Part shown: positions 1-8,910 of the stretch, piece after piece | Position numbering within the stretch: position 1 is the first letter of the stretch | Layout: each line of letters begins with the position of its first letter | Assembly: GCF_015330165.1 (NCBI RefSeq) | Contig: NZ_JADDXT010000002.1 | Location: 4,913,862-4,977,861 of the forward strand | Reading direction: 5' to 3' | Origin: Zobellia roscoffensis | Lineage (GTDB): Bacteria > Bacteroidota > Bacteroidia > Flavobacteriales > Flavobacteriaceae | DNA: 64,000 nucleotides | Notes under the pieces: generated by a model | The model's input: the letters and a program-made list of their open reading frames with translations, nothing else | What the model was told of the DNA's origin: nothing | Databases searched by the model: none | Made by a program: the position numbers and the translations under genes

Positions 1-39
1 CTGGTTAATGTACGCTTTTATGCGAGCCTAGATTTCCAT

Positions 40-47
40 TATTTTTG
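40..47 (+). promoter_or_regulatory. candidate -7 element before the GntP permease
   Basis: TATTTTTG matches the Bacteroidota -7 consensus TAnnTTTG and lies 44 bp before the GTG start of the permease gene. A TTA (not the usual TTG) sits 19 bp upstream. The match is short and AT-rich, so it may be chance. Confidence 0.35.
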
Positions 48-91
48 TTTGAATAGCTTATTGTACACCGACCTAACTTAAACTTCACCAC

Positions 92-1393
92 GTGACCAGC
101 CTTCTGTTCTTACTTCTCTGTATTGTATTGCTCATTGTGGCTGTAACAGTTTTTAAAGTACACCCCATACCCGCGCTATTAATATCTGGTCTTATTTTAG
201 GACTAACCACCGGCAGTTCTGTAGAACTCGTTACGGAAAGTTTATTAAGTGGTTTTGGGAATACCTTAAAGTGGATAGGTCTCATTATTCTTTTTGGTAC
301 TTTATTAGGTGAAATACTTGCACAAACCGGAGGTGCTGATGTTATAGCTAATACAATTATCAACTTATTCGGCACAAAGTACCTCCCATTGAGTATGGCT
401 ATTATTGGTTTTTTAATAGGTATACCTGTTTTTATGGATGTCGCTTATTTAACGCTACTACCCACTATATTCGTTCTCTCAAAAAAATCAGGTCATTCCG
501 TTTTAACACTCGGACTTTCTTTAGCTATTAGCCTTACGGTTGCCCATGCGCTCATACCGCCTACCCCTGGGCCTCTGGCGGTAGCGGCTATTCTTGAAAT
601 TAATATAGGTGATATGATTCCGGTGAATATTGTGGTTGCTTTAGCCGCTATAGCCGGAGGTTTACTGTGGATTAGATGGAATAAGAAAAACCTCAGCTTA
701 AATTTACCAGAGCCTACTATTGATACGGTATCGCAAATAAAAGAATTGAAAGGTTTTAAAAAGATTTTGCCTTTTGCGGCATTGTTGGTTCCTCTTTTCC
801 TAATGTCCATAGGCACTATTTTCCCTTCAGAAAATGGTTTTATCGAGTTTATAAAAAATCCTGTATGGGCACTGCTCATAGGTGTACTTTTTGCCCTGCC
901 ATTATTACCTACAAAAGACTTTTCTACCCGTTTGAATACATTTTTCAAGACATCTGGCGAGAAATCGGCTATCGTAATTCTAATCACCGGTACAGGAGGT
1001 GCATTTGGACAAGTAATAAAAGACACGGAAATAGTAGGCTCCATGTTTTCAGATGTAGGAGATATTGCTGCTATGGGCATCGTTATTCCTTTTATGCTGA
1101 GCTTCCTTTTTACTACGGTTACTGGCTCCATTACGGTATCACTCATCACTACCGCATCTATTGTTGCCCCATTAGTCTCAAACGGAACTCTACATCCAAC
1201 CTTTACCGCTGCGGCAATTGGAGCGGGTTCTTTAGGTATTATCCATGTAAACAGTAGTTTCTTTTGGTTATTTAAAGAAGTACACGATGTATCCGTATCT
1301 CGCCTATTAAAATCTTTTAGTCTACTATCCGGGGTTGTTGCTCTTAGTGGAGGGCTCCTTGTGTTGGCTTTATATTACATAACACAACTCTAA
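92..1393 (+). CDS. GntP-family sugar-acid permease
   Basis: A hydrophobic 433-residue inner-membrane protein with many membrane segments and GntP-type signatures: a GIPVFMDVAY segment around residue 115, HALIPPTPGPLAVA around residue 152, and a GTGGAFGQVI segment around residue 303. The family imports gluconate-like sugar acids by proton symport. The start is GTG; no good ATG lies nearby in frame. It heads the anhydrogalactose gene block, so a sugar acid or anhydro-sugar acid of that pathway is a plausible cargo, but the substrate is inference. A 147-bp gap separates it from the next permease, so the two may be transcribed separately. Confidence 0.85.
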   Translation: MTSLLFLLLCIVLLIVAVTVFKVHPIPALLISGLILGLTTGSSVELVTESLLSGFGNTLKWIGLIILFGTLLGEILAQTGGADVIANTIINLFGTKYLPLSMAIIGFLIGIPVFMDVAYLTLLPTIFVLSKKSGHSVLTLGLSLAISLTVAHALIPPTPGPLAVAAILEINIGDMIPVNIVVALAAIAGGLLWIRWNKKNLSLNLPEPTIDTVSQIKELKGFKKILPFAALLVPLFLMSIGTIFPSENGFIEFIKNPVWALLIGVLFALPLLPTKDFSTRLNTFFKTSGEKSAIVILITGTGGAFGQVIKDTEIVGSMFSDVGDIAAMGIVIPFMLSFLFTTVTGSITVSLITTASIVAPLVSNGTLHPTFTAAAIGAGSLGIIHVNSSFFWLFKEVHDVSVSRLLKSFSLLSGVVALSGGLLVLALYYITQL

Positions 1394-1410
1394 CCCCAAA
1401 TCAACTCGGA

Positions 1411-1423
1411 TAAAATAATGTTA
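1411..1423 (+). promoter_or_regulatory. shared 13-bp motif, copy 1
   Basis: TAAAATAATGTTA fits TAAAATARTGYYA, a motif found in the three longest intergenic gaps of this locus, here 130 bp before the RhaT-like start codon. It may bind the locus regulator, which is not in the window. Only sequence similarity and position support this. Confidence 0.4.
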
Positions 1424-1540
1424 CTCTAAGGTAAAATTCGAGAATCCCACTGTATCATATTCAATTTTCTTTGTATCACAAGAGGATATGAATACATCTA
1501 CACCTCACTATCTGAACATCAATAAAACAAATCAACATAC

Positions 1541-2548
1541 ATGGATACTTATCTACTGGCTATTGTTTTAATAGTATTCGCTAGTTTCTTTCAGGGAACT
1601 TTTGGATTAGGAATGAAACATATAGCACCTCTAAAATGGGAAGCTTGGTGGATTGTTCACACGTTTACAGCAATGATTTTATTTCCTTTAATCTGGGCGC
1701 TCATTGTCATTCCAAATCTCTTTGAAATCATTTCACAAGCAGAGAGCAACACCTTATTCCTAGCTGCCTTTTATGGTTTTTTATGGGGAATTGGAGGTAT
1801 TCTTTTTGGGGTTAGCGTTGAAAAGACTGGCATATCAATCACCTATGGAATTGTTATGGGGCTTGCGGCTTCGGTAGGTTCTATTATTCCGCTTTTTCAG
1901 ATTGAAGGAGCATTTGAACAACCTTCATTTCCTATTATAATGATTGGAGTTGCCCTTCTTTTAGTGGGCGTCGCCATTACTGCAATTGCAGGTGTTCAGA
2001 GAGACAAATTACACAGTAACTCTACCACAACAACAAAATCTATAAAAATTGGTGTTTTAATAGCTGTAGCTTCGGGAGTTTTATCTGCCTTTTTAAACGT
2101 AGGCTTTTCTAATGCCGCTCCGGTCGCAGCAATTGCTGTAAACGAGTATGGGGTAGATGCCAAAGATGCTAGTTTAGCCTCGTGGGTAGTTGTTCTTTTA
2201 GGTGCTTTTGCCATGAATGGAGGATACGCTCTTTACCTTTTTATAAAGAACAAATCATGGGATGCCTTTACTATTCCCAACAAAGGCAAAGCTTTAAAAT
2301 GGGCTGTTGTAGCCGGTATTTTCTGGTTCGCGGCACTTGGTGTTTATGGTCAAGGAGCTGCACTTATGGGAAACTTAGGCCCAGTTGTAGGCTGGCCCAT
2401 ACTTTTAGGACTAGCTTTAATTATTAGTAATATTTGGGGCTATCGTGAAGGTGAATGGAAAAATGCAGCAAAACCCTTTAAAATTTTATTGGGCGGCTTA
2501 GCCGTACTGATTATTGCTATTTGTATTTTAGGATACGCCAATTATTAA
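1541..2548 (+). CDS. RhaT-like sugar/proton symporter
   Basis: A 335-residue membrane protein with about ten hydrophobic segments, resembling the L-rhamnose/proton symporter RhaT in length and in its N-terminal region (FQGTFGLGMKHIAPLKWEAWW and FLWGIGGILFG). RhaT belongs to the drug/metabolite transporter superfamily. No rhamnose genes are near; the gene stands 36 bp before an anhydrogalactonate cycloisomerase candidate. An inner-membrane carrier for released 3,6-anhydro-D-galactose or a related monosaccharide is therefore the best guess. From memory, the carrageenan locus of Zobellia galactanivorans has permeases in the same place. Confidence 0.8.
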   Translation: MDTYLLAIVLIVFASFFQGTFGLGMKHIAPLKWEAWWIVHTFTAMILFPLIWALIVIPNLFEIISQAESNTLFLAAFYGFLWGIGGILFGVSVEKTGISITYGIVMGLAASVGSIIPLFQIEGAFEQPSFPIIMIGVALLLVGVAITAIAGVQRDKLHSNSTTTTKSIKIGVLIAVASGVLSAFLNVGFSNAAPVAAIAVNEYGVDAKDASLASWVVVLLGAFAMNGGYALYLFIKNKSWDAFTIPNKGKALKWAVVAGIFWFAALGVYGQGAALMGNLGPVVGWPILLGLALIISNIWGYREGEWKNAAKPFKILLGGLAVLIIAICILGYANY

Positions 2549-2584
2549 ACCGACCATTTCTTTAAACTATAAGCACAATAAACT

Positions 2585-3751
2585 ATGAAAATCAAGAAGA
2601 TAGAGCCTTTTGTAATTACTCACACTCTTGACACGCCCTTCTATTTTTCGCAATGGCAGTATGACACGCGAAAAATATGTATCGTCAAAATAACCTTGGA
2701 TGATGGCACCTACGGATGGGGTGAAGGCTACGGTCCAGCGGCAGTTATTAAATCCGGTGTCGAATTTTTCAAGCCTTTCCTATTGGAAAAAAATGCGTTG
2801 GAACATGAGACGCTCTGGCAAGAAATGTACAGGCGCTCTATGGACTACGCACGTAGCGGAGCTTTTCAAGCGGCTATCAGTGCTATAGATGTTGCATTGT
2901 GGGATATTAAAGGGAAGCTTTTAAACCAGCCCGTTTCCGTGCTATTGGGCGGTATTAAAAACCCGATTATTGAACCTTACGCCACTGGATTATATTTTAC
3001 CCGAAGCGAAAACCTTGAAGAGCTTTTGGTTGAAGAGGCGCTATTGTACAAATCCCAAGGATTCACAGCCACAAAAATGAAAGTAGGTCTGGGCATTCAG
3101 CAAGACCTAAAATATATTGCCGCAATACGAAAGGCCATTGGACCCGATATGCGTTTGATGATAGATTCCAACCACGCCTATAGTTATAAAGAGGCTGTGG
3201 AATTGGCCAGAAAATCCGAACAATATGACATTTCTTGGTTTGAAGAACCTGTTTCTCCAGAAGATTACGACGGGTACAGAAGACTTAGAGAAAACACGAC
3301 TATTCCAATAGCTGGAGGTGAATGCGAGTATTTAAAATTCGGTTTTAAGCGCCTTTTTGATAATGATGCGGTAGACATAGCACAACCTGATATTTGTGCC
3401 ACTGGCGGATTAACGGAAGCTAAAAGAATTACAACGCTAGCACAGGCCTATAATAAAGATGTGGTACCCCATACTTGGGGAACTTGGATCGCCATTAGTG
3501 CCGCCATACATCTAGTTGCCAACCTTGATAAAAATCCGGGCAGAATGTATAACGACTTGCCTACTATGGAATTGGACAGAACTGAAAATGCCCTACGTGA
3601 CGAGGTTACCCTACATAACGTCAAAATTGAAAACGGACATCTAGAAGTACCCCGTGCACCTGGTTTAGGCGTTGATGTTGATATGGATAAATTAGAATAC
3701 TATTTAGATAAAGAAATACATAAAGATGGAGCAGTTAAAATTCGGTCATAA
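2585..3751 (+). CDS. dauB: enolase-superfamily 3,6-anhydro-D-galactonate cycloisomerase candidate
   Basis: A 388-residue mandelate racemase/muconate lactonizing enzyme. Catalytic features are intact: KxK at K164/K166, metal ligands D194, E220 and E246, D269 in QPDICATGG, and H296 in VVPHTWG. This superfamily abstracts a proton alpha to a carboxylate. In the anhydrogalactose pathway such an enzyme opens 3,6-anhydrogalactonate to 2-keto-3-deoxygalactonate. Its neighbours are a dehydrogenase, a KDGal kinase and a KDPGal aldolase, which together make that pathway. A galactonate dehydratase could look similar. The next gene starts 26 bp inside its 3' end, suggesting coupled translation. Confidence 0.78.
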   Translation: MKIKKIEPFVITHTLDTPFYFSQWQYDTRKICIVKITLDDGTYGWGEGYGPAAVIKSGVEFFKPFLLEKNALEHETLWQEMYRRSMDYARSGAFQAAISAIDVALWDIKGKLLNQPVSVLLGGIKNPIIEPYATGLYFTRSENLEELLVEEALLYKSQGFTATKMKVGLGIQQDLKYIAAIRKAIGPDMRLMIDSNHAYSYKEAVELARKSEQYDISWFEEPVSPEDYDGYRRLRENTTIPIAGGECEYLKFGFKRLFDNDAVDIAQPDICATGGLTEAKRITTLAQAYNKDVVPHTWGTWIAISAAIHLVANLDKNPGRMYNDLPTMELDRTENALRDEVTLHNVKIENGHLEVPRAPGLGVDVDMDKLEYYLDKEIHKDGAVKIRS

Positions 3752-5177
3752 GAAACTTTATATAGACGGTGCCCTAGTAGAGGCCTCTAATCATAAAACT
3801 TTTGAAGTAATCTGTCCTGCGGACGAAAAACCAACGGCTACCATAGCTTGGGCAAGTGCAGAAGATACAGAAAGAGCTTTGAAAAGTGCTCAAAAAGGAT
3901 TTGAAACATGGTCTGTTCTTCCTCTTGAGGAACGTCTAAAATGGATTGATAAGCTTAGAAACAAAATTATTGAGAATAGCGATTTGCTGCGTGAAAGCAT
4001 TATGTACGAAATGGGCAAAACGTGGGAAGGTTCCGAAGAAGACCTAACTAGTATAACCAACTCATTACAATACTATTCCGAAGAAATTAAAAAACGCAAG
4101 GATATTCCTCTTGAGGATAAAGAAGGTACACATAAACACCATTTTGTATCTCAACCTTTAGGTGTTGCCGTTGCTTTTCTTGCCTATAATTTTCCGCTTC
4201 TAAACCTAGGTTTTAAATTGGGTCCTGCTTTGGCTGCCGGCTCTAGCATTATTTTAAAGCCTTCTGAATTTTCACCTTTATCCGCTTATATTATTGGTGA
4301 GTTGTGTGCCGAAATAAATTTCCCAAAGGGGGTAATAACTGTTCTTTGTGGTGATTTAAAAGACGTAGGTATTCCACTTTGCGAAAGTAAAACCCCAAGA
4401 TTGATTACCATGATAGGGTCTACGGAAACAGCACAGAAACTTATCGCACAAAGTGCAAAAACATCCATAAAAAGATACAGTATGGAATGTGGCGGAAACG
4501 CTCCGTTCATAGTTTGTGAAGATGCCGATTTAGAATTGGCCGTAAACATAGGAACAGCCCTAAAAGTTGGTAACTCCGGCCAAATCTGTGTAGCTCCCAA
4601 TCGCTTTTTTGTTCATGAATCTCTTATAGAGGAGTTTACCGCCGGCATGGTTGCAAAGTTTAAAACTACTAAACTAGGTTTCGGCCGTGAGAACAAACCA
4701 GATATGGGTCCGTTAACCAACAAACAATCGGTCACAAAAGTCCAAGGCATCGTAGAAAAAGCTATTGAACAAGGTGGCCAATTGCTTTATGGCGGCAAGG
4801 CTGTAGATGGTACCGGCTATTATTTTGAACCTACTGTAGTAGTATTCGATAAAAACGATGTTGAAATTCTTCAACATGAGATTTTTGGTCCTGTTGCTCT
4901 TATTGTTCCATTTAAAACAAAAGAAGAGGTAATTGATCTGGCCAATAATACAGATGCGGGGCTAGCTTCTTACGTGTTTTCTAAAAATGATGACACTTTA
5001 GAATTCTTTGCGAACCGCCTAGAATTCGGAGAAGTACAACTTAATGGAGTAAAATATGATATATACCTGCCGCACGGCGGAGTGAAAAATAGTGGTATTG
5101 GTGTAGATTGCTCTACTTATGCGCTAGATGATTATCTTGCGAAAAAAAGAGTAACTAAAGCCTTACAACTTCAATGA
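3726..5177 (+). CDS. dauA: aldehyde dehydrogenase, 3,6-anhydro-D-galactose dehydrogenase candidate
   Basis: A 483-residue NAD(P)-dependent aldehyde dehydrogenase. The general base E254 (MECGG) and nucleophile C288 (GQICVAPNRF) are present at the spacing normal for the family, and EIFGPVA occurs in the C-terminal third. In this context it would oxidise the aldehyde of 3,6-anhydro-D-galactose to 3,6-anhydro-D-galactonate, feeding the cycloisomerase. Its start lies within the cycloisomerase gene and its stop overlaps the kinase start as ATGA, so the four pathway genes look translationally coupled. A succinate-semialdehyde-type enzyme cannot be excluded from sequence alone. Confidence 0.8.
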   Translation: MEQLKFGHKKLYIDGALVEASNHKTFEVICPADEKPTATIAWASAEDTERALKSAQKGFETWSVLPLEERLKWIDKLRNKIIENSDLLRESIMYEMGKTWEGSEEDLTSITNSLQYYSEEIKKRKDIPLEDKEGTHKHHFVSQPLGVAVAFLAYNFPLLNLGFKLGPALAAGSSIILKPSEFSPLSAYIIGELCAEINFPKGVITVLCGDLKDVGIPLCESKTPRLITMIGSTETAQKLIAQSAKTSIKRYSMECGGNAPFIVCEDADLELAVNIGTALKVGNSGQICVAPNRFFVHESLIEEFTAGMVAKFKTTKLGFGRENKPDMGPLTNKQSVTKVQGIVEKAIEQGGQLLYGGKAVDGTGYYFEPTVVVFDKNDVEILQHEIFGPVALIVPFKTKEEVIDLANNTDAGLASYVFSKNDDTLEFFANRLEFGEVQLNGVKYDIYLPHGGVKNSGIGVDCSTYALDDYLAKKRVTKALQLQ

Positions 5178-6127
5178 AATTACCAGAAAAATTTATTAGT
5201 TGCGACTGGGGCACAACCAATTTTAGACTACGCTTAATAGACACTGAATCGCTCAAAATTCTATCGGAACACACGACGGATATGGGCATTAAAAAATGCT
5301 TTCAGGATTTTAAAGCGCAATCAAAATTAACCCAAGAACAATTTTTTGCCGAGTATTTAAAGAACCAGATTAAAAAATTAGACAGTACCATAAGTAATGA
5401 CTATTGTATTGTAGCATCAGGAATGCTTTCGTCATCCATAGGCATGCATGAATTAAATTATGCCAACATGCCCATAGCCTTTAATGGCAAGGATTTGATT
5501 AGCAAGTACATTCCTTTTGATGATATGCCAGACCTGTTACTTGTTTCGGGTGCTAAAACAGATTCTGATGTGATGCGGGGGGAAGAAGTTCAGGCCATTG
5601 GTCTAATAAACGAACTTTCTAAATACGAAAAGGGAACCTTATTATTACCGGGCACCCATTGTAAACACATTACCTTTGAAGCAGATGTTTTCAATGATTT
5701 CAATACTTACATGACCGGTGAACTTTTTGAAACCATAAGCAATCATACCATTTTATCCGCCTCTTTAACCAAAGCTTCTTGGGACCCTACTTTTGACACT
5801 ATTTTTTTAGAGGGTGTTAAGAAAGGACTGGCAAACAAGCAGATGCAGTCACTGTTTTCTATTAGGGCAAACACCCTAATAAAAGATGTTTCGGGCGAAC
5901 AGAACTTCTACTTTTTATCAGGTCTTATGATTGGTGGTGAGTTGGCAAGTTTACAAAACCAGACCGGAACCATCTTTCTAGCGGCAAGTGGCATATACAG
6001 TATACTCTATAAGCTAGCCCTAGAATCATTTTTACCAACCGAACAAATCGTTTGCTTTGAGGAGCAAATTTTAGAAAAAGCATTACTAACAGGACAACAA
6101 CAAATATTACGGACTTATGCAGAATAA
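5174..6127 (+). CDS. dauC: 2-keto-3-deoxygalactonate kinase (DgoK family)
   Basis: A 317-residue sugar kinase of the DgoK family. The N-terminal phosphate-binding motif is CDWGTTNFRLRLID (from about residue 10), and later blocks include SDVMRGEEVQ, LLPGTHCKHI and SGLMIGGEL. It would phosphorylate 2-keto-3-deoxy-D-galactonate at C6 in the cytoplasm. It starts on the last four bases of the dehydrogenase gene and overlaps the aldolase by 11 bp. Such overlaps point to one polycistronic message and balanced amounts of the pathway enzymes. Confidence 0.85.
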   Translation: MKLPEKFISCDWGTTNFRLRLIDTESLKILSEHTTDMGIKKCFQDFKAQSKLTQEQFFAEYLKNQIKKLDSTISNDYCIVASGMLSSSIGMHELNYANMPIAFNGKDLISKYIPFDDMPDLLLVSGAKTDSDVMRGEEVQAIGLINELSKYEKGTLLLPGTHCKHITFEADVFNDFNTYMTGELFETISNHTILSASLTKASWDPTFDTIFLEGVKKGLANKQMQSLFSIRANTLIKDVSGEQNFYFLSGLMIGGELASLQNQTGTIFLAASGIYSILYKLALESFLPTEQIVCFEEQILEKALLTGQQQILRTYAE

Positions 6128-6764
6128 TACATTTTCATGGGATAAATACAACCAAAACCCAATAGTAGGAATCTTAAGAGGGCTAACAACAGAAGAGGTT
6201 CTTAAGATTATGCCTTCTTACGTAAAAACTGGTTTTTACACGATTGAAATTACCATGAACTCACCCAAGGTTGCTGAAACCATTGCAACTTTAGCCAAAG
6301 AGTATCCTGAACTTAATGTAGGCGCTGGTACGGTTTGTACTATGGAAGATTTAAAAATTGCTTTAGATGCTGGCTCTCAATTTATTGTAACCCCAATTAT
6401 TGACGAAGAGGTAATTAAACATTGTGTAGCTAATAACATTCCTATTTTTCCAGGAGCATATACACCTACTGAAATCCACAAAGCATGGTCTTGGGGTGCT
6501 TCTGCGGTAAAAGTCTTTCCGGCAACGCAGTTGGGGATTCAATACATAAAAGACGTTTTGGCGCCACTTAATGAAATAAAACTTTTACCTACTGGTGGTG
6601 TTTCAGTAGACAATATAAAATCATTTTTTGAAGCAGGAGCTGTTGGTGCCGGTTTGGCAAGTGCACTTTTCGACAAAAAGATGATTCGTGAAGGAAACTA
6701 TGCCGATTTGGAAAAGCATTTTATTAAGATGAAAAACGAGATAAAAGATTTTATTAAAGATTAA
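6117..6764 (+). CDS. dauD: KDPG/KDPGal-family aldolase
   Basis: A 215-residue class I aldolase of the KDPG/KHG family. The Schiff-base lysine is K132 in SAVKVFPA and the catalytic glutamate is E44 in TIEITMNSP; the TGGV phosphate-binding segment is also present. It would split 2-keto-3-deoxy-6-phosphogalactonate into pyruvate and D-glyceraldehyde 3-phosphate, the last step of the anhydrogalactose route. KDPG from a uronate route could be an alternative substrate. It follows the kinase with an 11-bp overlap and precedes the GH129-like gene by 27 bp. Confidence 0.87.
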   Translation: MQNNTFSWDKYNQNPIVGILRGLTTEEVLKIMPSYVKTGFYTIEITMNSPKVAETIATLAKEYPELNVGAGTVCTMEDLKIALDAGSQFIVTPIIDEEVIKHCVANNIPIFPGAYTPTEIHKAWSWGASAVKVFPATQLGIQYIKDVLAPLNEIKLLPTGGVSVDNIKSFFEAGAVGAGLASALFDKKMIREGNYADLEKHFIKMKNEIKDFIKD

Positions 6765-6791
6765 AGTTTAACACTATCAATTATTTAGAAA

Positions 6792-8876
6792 ATGAAAAAC
6801 AATAGAAAAACGGCAAAACTGACCATCTTACTTTTGGTCATTACAGGACTAAGCTTTTACAATGGCTTCGCCATAAACACTGGTAACACTGGCCCCATTA
6901 AATCTATTGTTTTAGAAAATGAAAAATTGAATATTAGTGTTGACGAGGCAACAGGATGTTTCTCGGTTACCGAGAAAACATCGGGCCACGTTTGGAAATC
7001 GGACCCGTGGGAAAATGCCGCGGGTCTATTGACCTTAACAGATTCCAAAGGAAAAAAACAGACTGTCAACATTTCTAAGAGTAAAAAAATAGAGGTATCA
7101 AAAACTAATGAAACTACTATAGCATTAAAGTTTTCAGATCCTGTTTTTGAAGATGGTTCTATTGCTAAAGGAGTGACTATTTCAACCCAAATCAGACTTG
7201 ACCCAAAAACAGCTCAGTTAGATGTTGAAGTTTTAGAACACAAAGCTGGAAGTTTTAAATTATCGGATTTGCGCTATCCCGCTCGGGCTTTCAGTCTAAA
7301 AACAGATGAAGACAAGGGTGCTGCTGTAATTCCTCAAAAACAAGGTATTATCTGTCCTTCCTATATTTTTCCAATGAACGGTGGTCGGTTTTGTAAGTGG
7401 GACGATGCCACCTACAATAGAAAATCCGTAGGTTCTTTAGAACTCTTCAATAATGGAACCGGACTAACCATGCCTTGGTGGGGCACGTATAATGAAAAAT
7501 CTGCCGTGATGGGTATTGTAGATGTTACTGCCCGTCCACACATGGAATACAACATTAACAATAACGGTCAACATCTTTTTAAAGGAGAAATGTCTACCTA
7601 CCAACGTATTGCTTTTCTTGACCCAATTTGGAAACTAGAAGAAGAGAAAGGTAAAATGCGAATGAGCTATCATTTTATTCCTGGTGGTAATTATGTAGAT
7701 ATGGCTAAAGTATATCAAAAAGAAGCTAAGATTCGCGATCATTTTGTCTCGTTAAAAGAAAAACTAAAAAGAAACCCAAATGTAGACAAACTACCGGGAG
7801 CTATCTATTTTGGTATCTATGGCGGGTATCCACATTATGTAAACATGCCTGGAATGGCTTTTACTTTTGATGAGTTAAAAAACACCATCCAGACTATTCA
7901 TGATGATTTAAAAGTAGATAAAGCTTTTGTTCACGCATGGGGAACCTTCTCCAATTTTGTTCCGCATAATCACCCTATTAGTGAAGCTTTAGGCGGACCA
8001 GAAAAACTAAAAGCCGCTGTTGATCTAGCTAAATCCTACGGGTATTTGTACTCCTCATATCATGCGTATTCACCTATGTTAGAGAACGACCCAAATTTCA
8101 CTACAGACCTCATGCAGCGCGATGCCGATGGAAACTTAATGAATACCGGTAGCCGTTGGGCACGTGTAGACCCAAAATTCCAGAAAGGACTGGCGCAAGA
8201 AAACATAGCAAACGAAATTTCATATTTAGGTCTAGAGGCCGATATTACTGACATTACTTTTGCCGCTTACCGTGAAAACGGTAAGGAGGGCCGTATTGAA
8301 CTGGCCAAATATATAGACAGTTTTAATTTGGTAAACGGAACCGAGCATGGCCAAGAACAATGGATACCATATTTTGATATGTTTGAAGGAATGACGTATT
8401 TAGAAGATCGCCCGCTTTCGGTAATCTCTCACCCTGCCCCACTTTTCAACTTAGTGTATCATGAAGCCATCGCCAACTTCGGCAAAATACAAGATCCAGA
8501 TAATGAGGTTACGGCCAATGGCGACTTTAGAATCAAAGCCCTAAGGAGTATGTTGTTTGGCAGAGGAACTACCATTTTCTTTTCGCCTTATGAGTTTAAA
8601 GGCATGCGCCCAATGATTGAAATGGCTAGAGATTTGGTTAGCCCCGTTCATAAAGAAACCTTCTATTCGGAATTAAAGAGCCATGAATACCTGAGCGCAG
8701 ACTACAAAGTACAAAGAAGTCGCTTTTCCAGCGGCACCGAAGTGGTTGCCAATTTAGGTCCGGTAGCTCAAAAAATAGAAGGAGGTATTTCTATTCCCGG
8801 TTACGGATATAGAATTAAGATGAAAGATGGTAGTGTTAAGAGTGGCCACTTCCAAGTAAGCCTACACATGGATTAA
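6792..8876 (+). CDS. secreted GH129-like glycosidase, alpha-1,3-(3,6-anhydro)-D-galactosidase candidate
   Basis: A 694-residue protein with an N-terminal signal peptide (hydrophobic to about residue 28). The overall pattern resembles GH129: beta-strand-rich N-terminal region, then a barrel-like core with VHAWGTFSNFVPHNHP, SSYHAYSPML, ADITDITFAAY and NGTEHGQEQW. Acidic residues of the last two blocks are the likeliest catalytic pair, but I cannot assign them with certainty. GH129 was founded on an alpha-N-acetylgalactosaminidase. As I recall, the Zobellia galactanivorans carrageenan locus has a GH129 that removes terminal 3,6-anhydro-D-galactose. Position between the anhydrogalactose pathway and a sulfatase supports the same role here, probably in the periplasm. 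Confidence 0.65.
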   Translation: MKNNRKTAKLTILLLVITGLSFYNGFAINTGNTGPIKSIVLENEKLNISVDEATGCFSVTEKTSGHVWKSDPWENAAGLLTLTDSKGKKQTVNISKSKKIEVSKTNETTIALKFSDPVFEDGSIAKGVTISTQIRLDPKTAQLDVEVLEHKAGSFKLSDLRYPARAFSLKTDEDKGAAVIPQKQGIICPSYIFPMNGGRFCKWDDATYNRKSVGSLELFNNGTGLTMPWWGTYNEKSAVMGIVDVTARPHMEYNINNNGQHLFKGEMSTYQRIAFLDPIWKLEEEKGKMRMSYHFIPGGNYVDMAKVYQKEAKIRDHFVSLKEKLKRNPNVDKLPGAIYFGIYGGYPHYVNMPGMAFTFDELKNTIQTIHDDLKVDKAFVHAWGTFSNFVPHNHPISEALGGPEKLKAAVDLAKSYGYLYSSYHAYSPMLENDPNFTTDLMQRDADGNLMNTGSRWARVDPKFQKGLAQENIANEISYLGLEADITDITFAAYRENGKEGRIELAKYIDSFNLVNGTEHGQEQWIPYFDMFEGMTYLEDRPLSVISHPAPLFNLVYHEAIANFGKIQDPDNEVTANGDFRIKALRSMLFGRGTTIFFSPYEFKGMRPMIEMARDLVSPVHKETFYSELKSHEYLSADYKVQRSRFSSGTEVVANLGPVAQKIEGGISIPGYGYRIKMKDGSVKSGHFQVSLHMD

Positions 8877-8910
8877 AAGAAAACGATAGCAAATAAACCG
8901 GTAGAATATT

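Noticed and set aside
493..1149. 218-codon minus-strand reading frame inside the GntP permease
   Set aside because: It is antisense to a clearly recognised transporter and has no domain pattern; low stop density there is a by-product of the membrane-protein codons.
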